Shown here piece after piece: positions 1 to 6,259 of a DNA stretch of 10,656 nt (its first letter is position 1; each line of letters begins with the position of its first letter). The stretch is taken from assembly GCA_003456055.1 (NCBI GenBank), contig DMPG01000174.1, forward strand, positions 1 through 10,656, read 5' to 3'. Under the pieces are notes generated by a model. It saw nothing but the letters and a program-made list of their open reading frames with translations, was not told where the DNA came from and searched no databases. A program made the position numbers and the translations under genes. This stretch comes from Bacteroidota bacterium. Its GTDB lineage: Bacteria > Bacteroidota > Ignavibacteria > UBA10030 > UBA8401.

Positions 1-393
1 CGGTTGTTCATCGAATCCGTCGATAAATTATTCGATGAAAATCGAAGGGACAAGATCCATATCGGCGGCACGACGAACATTCTATCTCAACCGGAATTTG
101 AAAGTGCAAAGAATTTTAAAAGTATTATCGAGCTGATGGAGAATGAAGATATTATCATTCACGTATTGGAAACCGGAGATATTAAGAACGGTGCCGCCAA
201 TGTGACCATTGGTGAAGAAACAAAGATCGAACATTTAAAAAATTTCAGCATTGTCACAAAAACATATAACGTTGGCGATGTTTCGGGAACGATCGGGCTG
301 TTGGGACCAAAAAGAATGGAGTATTCAAAAATGATCCCGCTCGTTGATTTTGTTGCAACGACCATATCCAATCTCTTTGAGCGGAAGATTTAG
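1..393 (+). CDS. hrcA: Heat-inducible transcription repressor HrcA, C-terminal part (5' end outside window)
   Basis: This is the last 130 codons of HrcA, read in frame from base 1. HrcA represses heat-shock chaperone genes by binding the CIRCE inverted repeat, and its folding is monitored by GroEL. Visible family signatures are GGTTNILSQPEF near residues 21-32, an IGEET segment near 70, SIVTKTY near 82, and the strongly conserved GLLGPKRMEYSKMIPLV block near residues 99-115, close to the C-terminus. The N-terminal winged-helix DNA-binding domain lies upstream of the window. The first in-frame start-like codon (TTG at 4) is internal and not the real start. It is followed after 82 bases by grpE on the same strand, the usual hrcA-grpE-dnaJ order. 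I found no CIRCE element in the gap, so any operator would be upstream of hrcA. The identification is secure; the start is unknown. Confidence 0.95.
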   Translation, partial: RLFIESVDKLFDENRRDKIHIGGTTNILSQPEFESAKNFKSIIELMENEDIIIHVLETGDIKNGAANVTIGEETKIEHLKNFSIVTKTYNVGDVSGTIGLLGPKRMEYSKMIPLVDFVATTISNLFERKI

Positions 394-475
394 CAAGCAG
401 TATCATTCAGTGATAGAACGAAAGAAATTGCATCAAATTTAATATTTTTTCATTTAACGACAGAAACAAGGATGT

Positions 476-1072
476 ATGGAGAATCAAAACACAGAACCAA
501 TAACAAACGAGCAACAGGAAGTGCAGCCGCAAGAAGTACCGCAGCAGGAACTACCGATAAAATCCGAACTGGAAATTGCAATAGAGAAAATTGCCGAACT
601 TGAAGTAGCCAATGTCACACTCAAAGACCAATTGCTTCGAAAAGCAGCAGAATTTGAGAACTACAAACGACGCACTGATCAGAATTCTATCAATTTTGCA
701 AAATATGCAAGCGAGAATATCATTCTCGAGCTGCTGCCGATCATCGATGATCTTTCCCGTTCATTAAAATTAGGAAAAGAAAAATCCGAAAATGACCCTT
801 TTTACAAAGGAGTTGAATTGATCCTTGCAAAATTCCATAAGATCCTTGAGGTGCAAGGTGTAAAGAGTATGGAATCGATCGGTAAGGAATTTAATGTGGA
901 TTTTCATGATGTGATGATGCAGATTCCACGCACCGATATCGCTGAGCATATCATTATTGATGAGATTGAAAAAGGATATTTCTTGAACGACAAGGTGATC
1001 CGTCACGCAAAAGTTGTCGTTGCAACATCACCGTCAGAGTCAATTAAACAATCAGAGGAAGTGAAAAATTAA
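476..1072 (+). CDS. grpE: Nucleotide exchange factor GrpE
   Basis: GrpE is the cytoplasmic nucleotide exchange factor that releases ADP from DnaK and works with DnaJ. The 198-residue product has the normal length and layout. Residues 1-30 are a low-complexity Q/E/P-rich tail, 31-100 a long coiled-coil helix containing [12 protein letters not shown] (55-66) and [12 protein letters not shown] (87-98), and about 135-185 the beta-wing domain that contacts DnaK, with [17 protein letters not shown] (167-183) matching the family signature. The ATG at 476 has an AAGG at 468-471, a rather close and weak ribosome site. An ATG at 472 is out of frame. The stop is 2 bases before dnaJ, so the two are almost certainly co-translated. 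The acidic N-terminal tail is unusually Q/E-rich, but such tails vary widely in the family. Confidence 0.97.
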   Translation: MENQNTEPITNEQQEVQPQEVPQQELPIKSELEIAIEKIAELEVANVTLKDQLLRKAAEFENYKRRTDQNSINFAKYASENIILELLPIIDDLSRSLKLGKEKSENDPFYKGVELILAKFHKILEVQGVKSMESIGKEFNVDFHDVMMQIPRTDIAEHIIIDEIEKGYFLNDKVIRHAKVVVATSPSESIKQSEEVKN

Positions 1073-1074
1073 GT

Positions 1075-2238
1075 ATGGCAGCTAAACGGGATTACTATGA
1101 TGTGCTTGGTGTACAACGAAATGCTTCCGCTGATGAGATAAAAAAATCATATCGAAAATTAGCACTGCAGTTCCATCCGGATCGAAATCCGAACAATAAA
1201 GAGGCTGAGGATAAGTTCAAAGAAGCTACTGAAGCATACGAAGTTCTATCGGACCAGCCGAAGCGCCAGCGCTACGACCAATTCGGCCACCAAGGTATGC
1301 GCGGCGGCGCTGACTATCAAAATTACAATGATGTCAACGATATCTTCTCTCATTTCGGCGATATCTTCGGAGGCGGCGGTTCGATCTTTGAAGAAATGTT
1401 CGGCGGTCAACAACGACGGCGCGGTCCACGCTCTACCGGTGATCCGGGTTCCGATCTGCGCATCCGACTGAAATTAACCTTAGAAGAGATCGCAGCCGGT
1501 GTTGAAAAGAAAGTAAAAATAAAAAAATGGAAATCCTGTGCTACGTGTAATGGAAACGGTGCGCGGCCCGGTTCTTCACGATCTACATGTCCGCAGTGTC
1601 AGGGCTCAGGCGAATTGAGACAAGTTTCCCGTTCAATGTTCGGACAATTTGTGAACATCACTGCATGCGCATTCTGCGGCGGAACCGGTCAGATCATTAA
1701 AGAAAAATGCTCCACGTGCGATGGTGAAGGGCGAGAACAAGGCGAATCAACGCTGAAGATCAATGTCCCTGCAGGAGTAAGCGAAGGAAATTATATGACC
1801 CTGCAAGGTCAAGGCAATTCCGGAAGGCGCGGCGGGCAAGCCGGTGATGTAATCGTAGAATTTACGGAAGAAAAACATGATTCTTTTATTCGTAACGGTG
1901 ACGATGTTATTTATACTGCATTGATCAGTTATCCCGATGCCGTTCTTGGTGCGGATATCGAAGTCCCGACCTTGACCGGTAAATCGAAGATCAAGATCGA
2001 TGCCGGCACGATGCCCGGAAAGATGCTCCGGTTAAAAGATAAGGGAATTCCGCATCTTAATTCCTATGGCCGCGGCGATCAATTGATCCAGATACAAGTG
2101 TGGGTTCCGCATAAAGTGAATTCGCACGAGAAAGAACTGTTGAAAGAACTTTCGGACAGTGAACATATCAATCCGTCAGAAGAAGAAAAAAGTAAGAGCA
2201 AGAGTCTATTCGATAAAATGAAGAATGCATTTTCGTAA
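1075..2238 (+). CDS. dnaJ: Chaperone protein DnaJ (type I Hsp40)
   Basis: DnaJ delivers unfolded clients to DnaK and stimulates its ATPase. All type I modules are present in the 387-residue product. Residues 1-70 are the J domain with the HPD tripeptide at 34-36, and about 71-125 a Gly/Phe-rich linker. The zinc-binding region has four CxxCxGxG motifs, with cysteines at 155/158, 172/175, 198/201 and 212/215. The rest is the client-binding C-terminal domain, including [16 protein letters not shown], and a Lys/Ser/Glu-rich tail. No key residue is missing. The ATG lies 2 bases after grpE; AGAGGAAG at 1054-1061, inside the grpE end, is a plausible though distant ribosome site. The stop codon directly abuts the ATG of the next gene. 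dnaK is not in this window, as is common where grpE-dnaJ sits apart from dnaK. Confidence 0.98.
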   Translation: MAAKRDYYDVLGVQRNASADEIKKSYRKLALQFHPDRNPNNKEAEDKFKEATEAYEVLSDQPKRQRYDQFGHQGMRGGADYQNYNDVNDIFSHFGDIFGGGGSIFEEMFGGQQRRRGPRSTGDPGSDLRIRLKLTLEEIAAGVEKKVKIKKWKSCATCNGNGARPGSSRSTCPQCQGSGELRQVSRSMFGQFVNITACAFCGGTGQIIKEKCSTCDGEGREQGESTLKINVPAGVSEGNYMTLQGQGNSGRRGGQAGDVIVEFTEEKHDSFIRNGDDVIYTALISYPDAVLGADIEVPTLTGKSKIKIDAGTMPGKMLRLKDKGIPHLNSYGRGDQLIQIQVWVPHKVNSHEKELLKELSDSEHINPSEEEKSKSKSLFDKMKNAFS

Positions 2239-2670
2239 ATGAATTTTCTCAACCGCCTGTCAGAATTTTTTGCTTTTACAAAAAATGAACAGAAAGTCTT
2301 CTTCTTTCTGGCACTGATCATGCTAGCAGGCGTTGCTGTTAAAGTGTATAAAGCATACATTATTCCATCGGGCGCACCAAACTTTAACTATTCTGTCAGC
2401 GATTCGATTTTCACAGCGCGTTCACAATTGATGGCAAATGACACTGTCGATAAGAACAATGGTATGGTAACCGGAAAAAAGATCAATCTGAACAGTGCAT
2501 CAAAGACCGAGTTAATGTCGCTTCCGGGAATCGGTGAAGCAATGGCTGATCGGATCATCATGCATCGGGATAAAAAAGGAAAATTCAAAACGATCAACGA
2601 GCTCCGAACAATAAAAGGTATTGGCGAAAATAAATTTAAAAAACTTAAACCGTATATAGAGGTTCAATGA
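2239..2670 (+). CDS. ComEA-like membrane-anchored helix-hairpin-helix protein
   Basis: A 143-residue protein with one predicted membrane segment at about residues 20-40 (VFFFLALIMLAGVAVKVYKAY), a polar linker (about 41-78), and a C-terminal domain from about 80 made of two helix-hairpin-helix units: SLPGIGEAMADRI and TIKGIGENKFKKL. The opening KINLNSASKTELMSLPGIG is the hallmark of the ComEA/ComE operon protein 1 family, in which the HhH domain binds double-stranded DNA without sequence preference, outside the cytoplasmic membrane during DNA uptake. Topology here (short basic N-terminus, long outer domain) agrees with that. The ATG follows the dnaJ stop with no gap and no clear ribosome site, which suggests coupling to dnaJ. 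It overlaps the next gene by 4 bases. A role in competence is inferred; HhH proteins of this form also occur in bacteria not known to be competent. Confidence 0.8.
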   Translation: MNFLNRLSEFFAFTKNEQKVFFFLALIMLAGVAVKVYKAYIIPSGAPNFNYSVSDSIFTARSQLMANDTVDKNNGMVTGKKINLNSASKTELMSLPGIGEAMADRIIMHRDKKGKFKTINELRTIKGIGENKFKKLKPYIEVQ

Positions 2671-3578
2671 CAGGCACTGAACGGTACCTCGCATTCATTA
2701 TCGAACGCAGCCATATCACTGCTGTGGAAATTGCTCATAGTCCCTTGGGTAAGACATTGACCGCAGCCGGTTCCTTTGATTCTGAAATAGATTTCGACAG
2801 CCCGGAAGTTTTCAAAGAAACCGGAATGATTGCTCGTGAAAAAAAATTTGCGCGGGAAATTCAATCGTTCACGAAGCGGGTCGCTGCCGGCGCACATTTT
2901 TTTTCATTCGGGTTGAATTCAAAAATGGCAATGCTTCAACAAATACCGGTAGAAGCATCGTTGAGCGACGAAGAATTTGAGCTTCATTTGCAGTGGGAAC
3001 TCAAGAACTATTTTCCCGATGGAAATCCGGAGCAATATGTTATACAGCCGTATGCGCTGGTGGGTGATGACGGACTTCCCGGTTCGAATGCTATGATCAT
3101 TTCCATTAAAAAATCATTCGTTAATTTTCTTAATAATGTCTGTCAGGAACTTCACGGGTCGATGCACATTCTGGATATTGACCAATTTTGCGCGGAAAGT
3201 GCTCTGATGTTTAACCATCCCGAACTTTCGGGAAAAAGAACAGTGGTCATTGGTGTGGACGAAGAAACACTTGATGCAAGCCTGCTTGTGAACGGAAAGA
3301 ATTCTGACATTCGAACGATCAAATGGAGCGGAAAAGACCTTTCGGTGATCGATCAATATGCGCGGGACCAAAAAGCCGATGTGATCTTTCTTCACGGCAA
3401 AATTGTCACTCCAAAACTCGCTGAACAATTAATTCGGATCTCCACGATCGAAGTTGAACTTGTTGATCCGTTCAAAAAAATTTCCCTCCCTGCTACTATC
3501 AAAAATGTTGATGAGATAAAATCGAGGCGACAGGAATATACCGCCGCGGTCGGTCTGGCGGTGCGCGACGAAGAATGA
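2667..3578 (+). CDS. PilM-like actin-fold protein with degenerate nucleotide-binding motifs
   Basis: A 303-residue soluble protein without signal peptide. I read it as a distant relative of PilM/the type IV pilus assembly actin-like family. The order of elements fits: an N-terminal strand pair (RYLAFIIERSHITAVEI, 6-22), a middle HLQWELKNYFP segment (107-117) like the PilM 'wE...ip' region, a second strand pair (RTVVIGVDEETLDASLLVNG, 191-210), FLHGKIVTPKLAEQL (241-255), VDPFKKI (266-272) like the family's 'nPf..i', and a C-terminal YTAAVGLAVR (291-300) like the 'aiGLAlR' ending. Where PilM has DxG phosphate-binding motifs and a GG adenosine motif, this protein has IER, GVD and HGK, so ATP binding is doubtful. 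It overlaps its neighbours by ATGA on both sides; AGAGG at 2658-2662 is its ribosome site. The neighbouring ComEA-like gene supports a pilus/DNA-uptake link, but the function remains unproven. Confidence 0.55.
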   Translation: MTGTERYLAFIIERSHITAVEIAHSPLGKTLTAAGSFDSEIDFDSPEVFKETGMIAREKKFAREIQSFTKRVAAGAHFFSFGLNSKMAMLQQIPVEASLSDEEFELHLQWELKNYFPDGNPEQYVIQPYALVGDDGLPGSNAMIISIKKSFVNFLNNVCQELHGSMHILDIDQFCAESALMFNHPELSGKRTVVIGVDEETLDASLLVNGKNSDIRTIKWSGKDLSVIDQYARDQKADVIFLHGKIVTPKLAEQLIRISTIEVELVDPFKKISLPATIKNVDEIKSRRQEYTAAVGLAVRDEE

Positions 3579-4126
3579 GAGTGATCGCGGGTAAATACAA
3601 GGGGCGCAGACTCGAAACCGTTGCCGATAATTCTGTGCGGCCTGCAACAGACAAAGTAAAAGGTGCAATTTTTAACGTACTTCAATCCCGTGTTGATTGG
3701 ACAAACGCTACCGTGTTGGATCTATATGCCGGAAGCGGCAGTGTCGGTATTGAAGCATTAAGCCGCGGTGCTAAAAAATGCATCTTTGTTGAGAAAAGCA
3801 GGAATGCATTTCAGTTTTTAACAGCAAACGTTAAACAGTTAGAAGCTGACCCAACAACACATGTTGTCTATGGCGATGTTGATGTATTTCTGGCTTCTAT
3901 TCGAAGTACGTTTACCGTAGTATTTGCTGATCCACCGTATGCATTAGAAACTTTGAAAGATCTTCCGAATAAGATCTTTGGAACCGGCATCGTTGCTCAG
4001 GATGGATATTTGATCATTGAGCATCCAACACGGTTTGAGTTTGTTCCATCTTCTTTATGGGAAATTGTTGTGTTGAAAGTATATGGTAATACCAGCGTTT
4101 CATTTTTTCAGCATACGAAAGTGTGA
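3575..4126 (+). CDS. rsmD: 16S rRNA (guanine(966)-N2)-methyltransferase RsmD
   Basis: RsmD transfers a methyl group from S-adenosylmethionine to N2 of G966 in 16S rRNA during 30S assembly. The 183-residue product starts with the typical MRVIAGKYKGRRL and has VRPATDKVKGAIFNVL at 21-36. The Rossmann-type SAM motif I is VLDLYAGSGSVGIEALSRGA (47-66), and the catalytic FADPPY is at 117-122 with the DPPY signature of N2/N6 amino-methyltransferases. Length is typical. The ATG overlaps the stop of the PilM-like gene (ATGA) and the stop is followed 3 bases later by coaD. The rsmD-coaD pairing is a very common bacterial arrangement, which supports both calls. Confidence 0.95.
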   Translation: MRVIAGKYKGRRLETVADNSVRPATDKVKGAIFNVLQSRVDWTNATVLDLYAGSGSVGIEALSRGAKKCIFVEKSRNAFQFLTANVKQLEADPTTHVVYGDVDVFLASIRSTFTVVFADPPYALETLKDLPNKIFGTGIVAQDGYLIIEHPTRFEFVPSSLWEIVVLKVYGNTSVSFFQHTKV

Positions 4127-4129
4127 ACT

Positions 4130-4615
4130 ATGAAAATTGCAATTTATCCCGGTACATTTGATCCGATCACCAACGGACATTTGGACATTATTGAACGCGC
4201 CACACAGTTATTCGACAAAGTGATTGTCACGGTCGCTGTAAACTCATCGAAAACACCGATGTTCACCGGCGAAGAACGCGTAGAAATGATCCAAGCAGTC
4301 ATTAAACAGAAACGTCTTACCAAAGTTACTGTCGAACGATTCAACGGATTGCTTGTTTCATTTGCAGCAAAGAAAAAAGCAACTGCGATCATTCGCGGTC
4401 TGCGTGCAATCTCGGATTTCGAATACGAATTTCAAATGGCATTGATGAACAGAAAACAATCGAACAAGATCGACACTGTGTTTCTGATGCCTGCCGAAAA
4501 ATATACGTATTTGAATTCCAGTATCGTTCGTGAAATTGCACGATTGGACGGGAAATTCAGGGATTTCGTTCCTCCTTCAGTCTACCGAACGATGAAGAAG
4601 AAATTAAAGAATTGA
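4130..4615 (+). CDS. coaD: Phosphopantetheine adenylyltransferase CoaD
   Basis: CoaD catalyses the fourth step of coenzyme A synthesis, joining 4'-phosphopantetheine and ATP to give dephospho-CoA and pyrophosphate. The 161-residue protein has the nucleotidyltransferase signature near its start: YPGTFDPITNGH, with T9, and the TNGH form of the (T/H)xGH motif ending at H17. Further conserved features are K41 in SSKTPMF, EERVEMI (48-54), IIRGLRAISDFEYEFQMALMNR (87-108, with R89), and YLNSSIVREIA (127-137), the ATP-binding motif that more often reads SSS at its start. No truncation. It is the last gene of the left-hand run: a 70-base gap follows before the next gene, in which I see no convincing hairpin terminator, so read-through is possible. 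Confidence 0.97.
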   Translation: MKIAIYPGTFDPITNGHLDIIERATQLFDKVIVTVAVNSSKTPMFTGEERVEMIQAVIKQKRLTKVTVERFNGLLVSFAAKKKATAIIRGLRAISDFEYEFQMALMNRKQSNKIDTVFLMPAEKYTYLNSSIVREIARLDGKFRDFVPPSVYRTMKKKLKN

Positions 4616-4688
4616 CTGTTCGTTTTTTCAGTTACACAATTTTATTATCGTTGAACATTCTCTACGAAAGGATATAGAAAACACTGTG

Positions 4689-5879
4689 ATGAAACTATCC
4701 AAAAAAGCCTCGCTCCTTGAAGCATCGCAAACATTGGCGCTGACTGCACTTGCTTTGAAAATGAAATCAGACGGAGTAGATGTTGTAAGTCTCACAGCGG
4801 GAGAACCGAACTTTCCTACTCCCGCTCACATTAAACTGGCCGCAGTAAAAGCAATCGATGATGATTTCACAAAATACACAGCAAACGCCGGCATACCCGG
4901 ATTGCGTGCATCGATCGTTGAGAAATTCCGGAATGAGAACAACCTCCATTTCGATGCTTCACAGATCCTCGTCTCCAACGGAGCAAAACACTCGATCTAT
5001 AATGCGCTGCAGGCGATCTGTAACCCCGGTGATGAGGTGATCTTTAGCTCGCCGTACTGGGTCAGTTACCCCGAAATGGTTAAACTTGTCGATGCAAAAT
5101 CGGTCGTCATCAACACGAATGAAAAAACACTTTTCAAGATCACACCTTCGCAATTGCGGAAAGCGATCACAAAGAAGACAAAGGCTCTGATCCTCTGTTC
5201 TCCTTCAAATCCAACAGGATCGGTCTATTCAAAACATGAGTTTGAAGAGCTGGCACATGTAATTGAAAAGAGCGGCATCTTTGTTATTTCCGATGAAATC
5301 TATGAAAAAGTGATCTACGACGATCACACACATTTCAGTATCGGATCCATACCCGCAATTAAAGAACAGGTTATCACCGTGAACGGCGTCTCCAAGGCAT
5401 ACGCCATGACCGGCTGGAGGATCGGGTATTTCGGCGCCAATCATGAAATAACGGCTGCGGCCGAAAAGATCCAAAGCCAAATGACATCAAACGCTTCATC
5501 CATTTCTCAGCGAGCAGCACTTGCTGCAATTTCCGGTTCAGACCATGACGCAAAATATATGACGTCCGAATTTAAGAAGCGGCGTGATTATATCTATGAT
5601 GCGGTCTGTTCGATCAAAGGAATGTCGTGTGTGAAACCGGCCGGCGCGTTCTACCTTTTCCCGAATGTCAGCAAATATTTTGGGAAAAAGTATAATGGTG
5701 AAACGCTGAGATCAAGCGATGCGATATCACATTTCCTCCTTAAAGAAGAGAACCTTGTGGTCGTTCCGGGCAGCGGATTCGGCGCAGATAATTTTATCCG
5801 CCTATCATACGCCTGCTCAATGGAAGAACTAGAAAAAGCCGCTGAGCGAATGCATCGTGGTTTTGCAAAATTACTTTAG
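4689..5879 (+). CDS. Class-Ib aspartate/prephenate-type aminotransferase (PLP-dependent)
   Basis: A 396-residue fold-type I aminotransferase of the AspC Ib branch, expected to move the amino group between aspartate/glutamate and 2-oxo acids, possibly including prephenate. Visible motifs are TAGEPNFPTP (36-45), KYTANAGIPGLR (62-73), NGAKHSIYNAL (97-107), SPYWVSYPEMV (121-131), SPSNPTG (171-177, N174), SDEIYEK (201-207, D202 and Y205), the PLP-binding lysine K236 in SKAYAMTGWRIG, and R371 in FIRLSYA, which binds the substrate carboxylate. T15 and K100 match the pair reported as important for prephenate use in class-Ib enzymes. I chose ATG at 4689 because it matches the family start (MKLSKK); a GTG directly before it at 4686 would add one Met. 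AAAGGA at 4667-4672 is the likely ribosome site, slightly far. It is followed by an fmdB-type gene 14 bases later. Substrate range is inferred. Confidence 0.9.
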   Translation: MKLSKKASLLEASQTLALTALALKMKSDGVDVVSLTAGEPNFPTPAHIKLAAVKAIDDDFTKYTANAGIPGLRASIVEKFRNENNLHFDASQILVSNGAKHSIYNALQAICNPGDEVIFSSPYWVSYPEMVKLVDAKSVVINTNEKTLFKITPSQLRKAITKKTKALILCSPSNPTGSVYSKHEFEELAHVIEKSGIFVISDEIYEKVIYDDHTHFSIGSIPAIKEQVITVNGVSKAYAMTGWRIGYFGANHEITAAAEKIQSQMTSNASSISQRAALAAISGSDHDAKYMTSEFKKRRDYIYDAVCSIKGMSCVKPAGAFYLFPNVSKYFGKKYNGETLRSSDAISHFLLKEENLVVVPGSGFGADNFIRLSYACSMEELEKAAERMHRGFAKLL

Positions 5880-5882
5880 GAG
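5878..5882 (+). promoter_or_regulatory. Ribosome binding site (AGGAG) of the FmdB-type gene
   Basis: AGGAG overlaps the stop codon of the aminotransferase gene and lies 11 bases before the ATG at 5894. It supports that ATG over the GTG at 5882, which overlaps the site itself. The overlap with the upstream stop suggests coupled translation. Confidence 0.7.
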
Positions 5883-5893
5883 TGTTTTCTATA

Positions 5894-6196
5894 ATGCCAA
5901 CTTATCATTACCGATGTAGCAATTGTTCTTTCGAATTTGAAGAGTCCCAATCAATAAAAGACCCTTCGCTGCTCTTGTGTCCTCAATGCAAACACGAGAA
6001 GCTTCATCGTGTGATCGGATTGGGAGGCGGTATGATCTTTAAAGGATCCGGATTTTATCAAACCGATTATAAGAACATTGATACTGCTAAGAAAGATTCA
6101 ACAGCAAAGAAAGAATCATCTTCGGAAAAGAAGACGGAAACAACACCATCGTCCGTTGCTTCAACGCCTGCCAGTACAGTGAAATCTGAAAAATAG
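5894..6196 (+). CDS. FmdB/zinc-ribbon domain small protein
   Basis: A 100-residue protein beginning MPTYHYRCSNC, the typical opening of FmdB-type zinc-ribbon proteins (regulatory protein, FmdB family). Four cysteines in two CxxC pairs (C8/C11 and C29/C32) should bind one zinc. After the ribbon comes a short GLGGGMIFKGSGFYQTDY segment, also characteristic of the family, and then a roughly 40-residue tail almost entirely of K, S, T, E and A, likely disordered. The ATG is favoured over an upstream GTG at 5882 because the family starts MPxYxYRC and because of the AGGAG at 5878-5882. The family's biochemical role is not well established; regulation of formamidase/amidase genes is known only for the founding member. 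It shares a transcript with the aminotransferase and ends just before a strong terminator. Confidence 0.88.
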   Translation: MPTYHYRCSNCSFEFEESQSIKDPSLLLCPQCKHEKLHRVIGLGGGMIFKGSGFYQTDYKNIDTAKKDSTAKKESSSEKKTETTPSSVASTPASTVKSEK

Positions 6197-6213
6197 TTTG
6201 TGTAGTACAAAGT

Positions 6214-6243
6214 AAAACGCCGCTCTGTGAGCGGCGTTTTTAT
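6214..6243. terminator. Bidirectional intrinsic terminator between convergent operons
   Basis: A perfect 12-bp inverted repeat, AAAACGCCGCTC (6214-6225) and GAGCGGCGTTTT (6229-6240), encloses a 3-base loop TGT. On the + strand the GC-rich stem is followed by TTTTTATTTT; on the - strand its arm ends in TTTTACTTT. It lies 17 bases after the fmdB-type stop and 19 bases beyond the pckA stop, so it can end transcription of both convergent units. Stem, GC core and U-tracts are seen directly; activity is inferred. Confidence 0.92.
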
Positions 6244-6259
6244 TTTAGAACATAATTAT

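Noticed and set aside
394..475. Possible CIRCE or other operator between hrcA and grpE; TATCA/TGATA repeat at 401-415
   Set aside because: There is no TTAGCACTC/GAGTGCTAA pair. The 5-bp repeat with a 5-base loop is too weak to distinguish from chance.
4616..4688. Possible terminator after coaD (T-run at about 4623-4629, ACTG/CAGT flanks)
   Set aside because: Only a 4-bp pairing with the T-run inside the loop; this does not form an intrinsic terminator.
5882..5893. GTG start for the FmdB-type gene
   Set aside because: The GTG overlaps the ribosome site, and the family begins MPxYxYRC, which matches the ATG at 5894.
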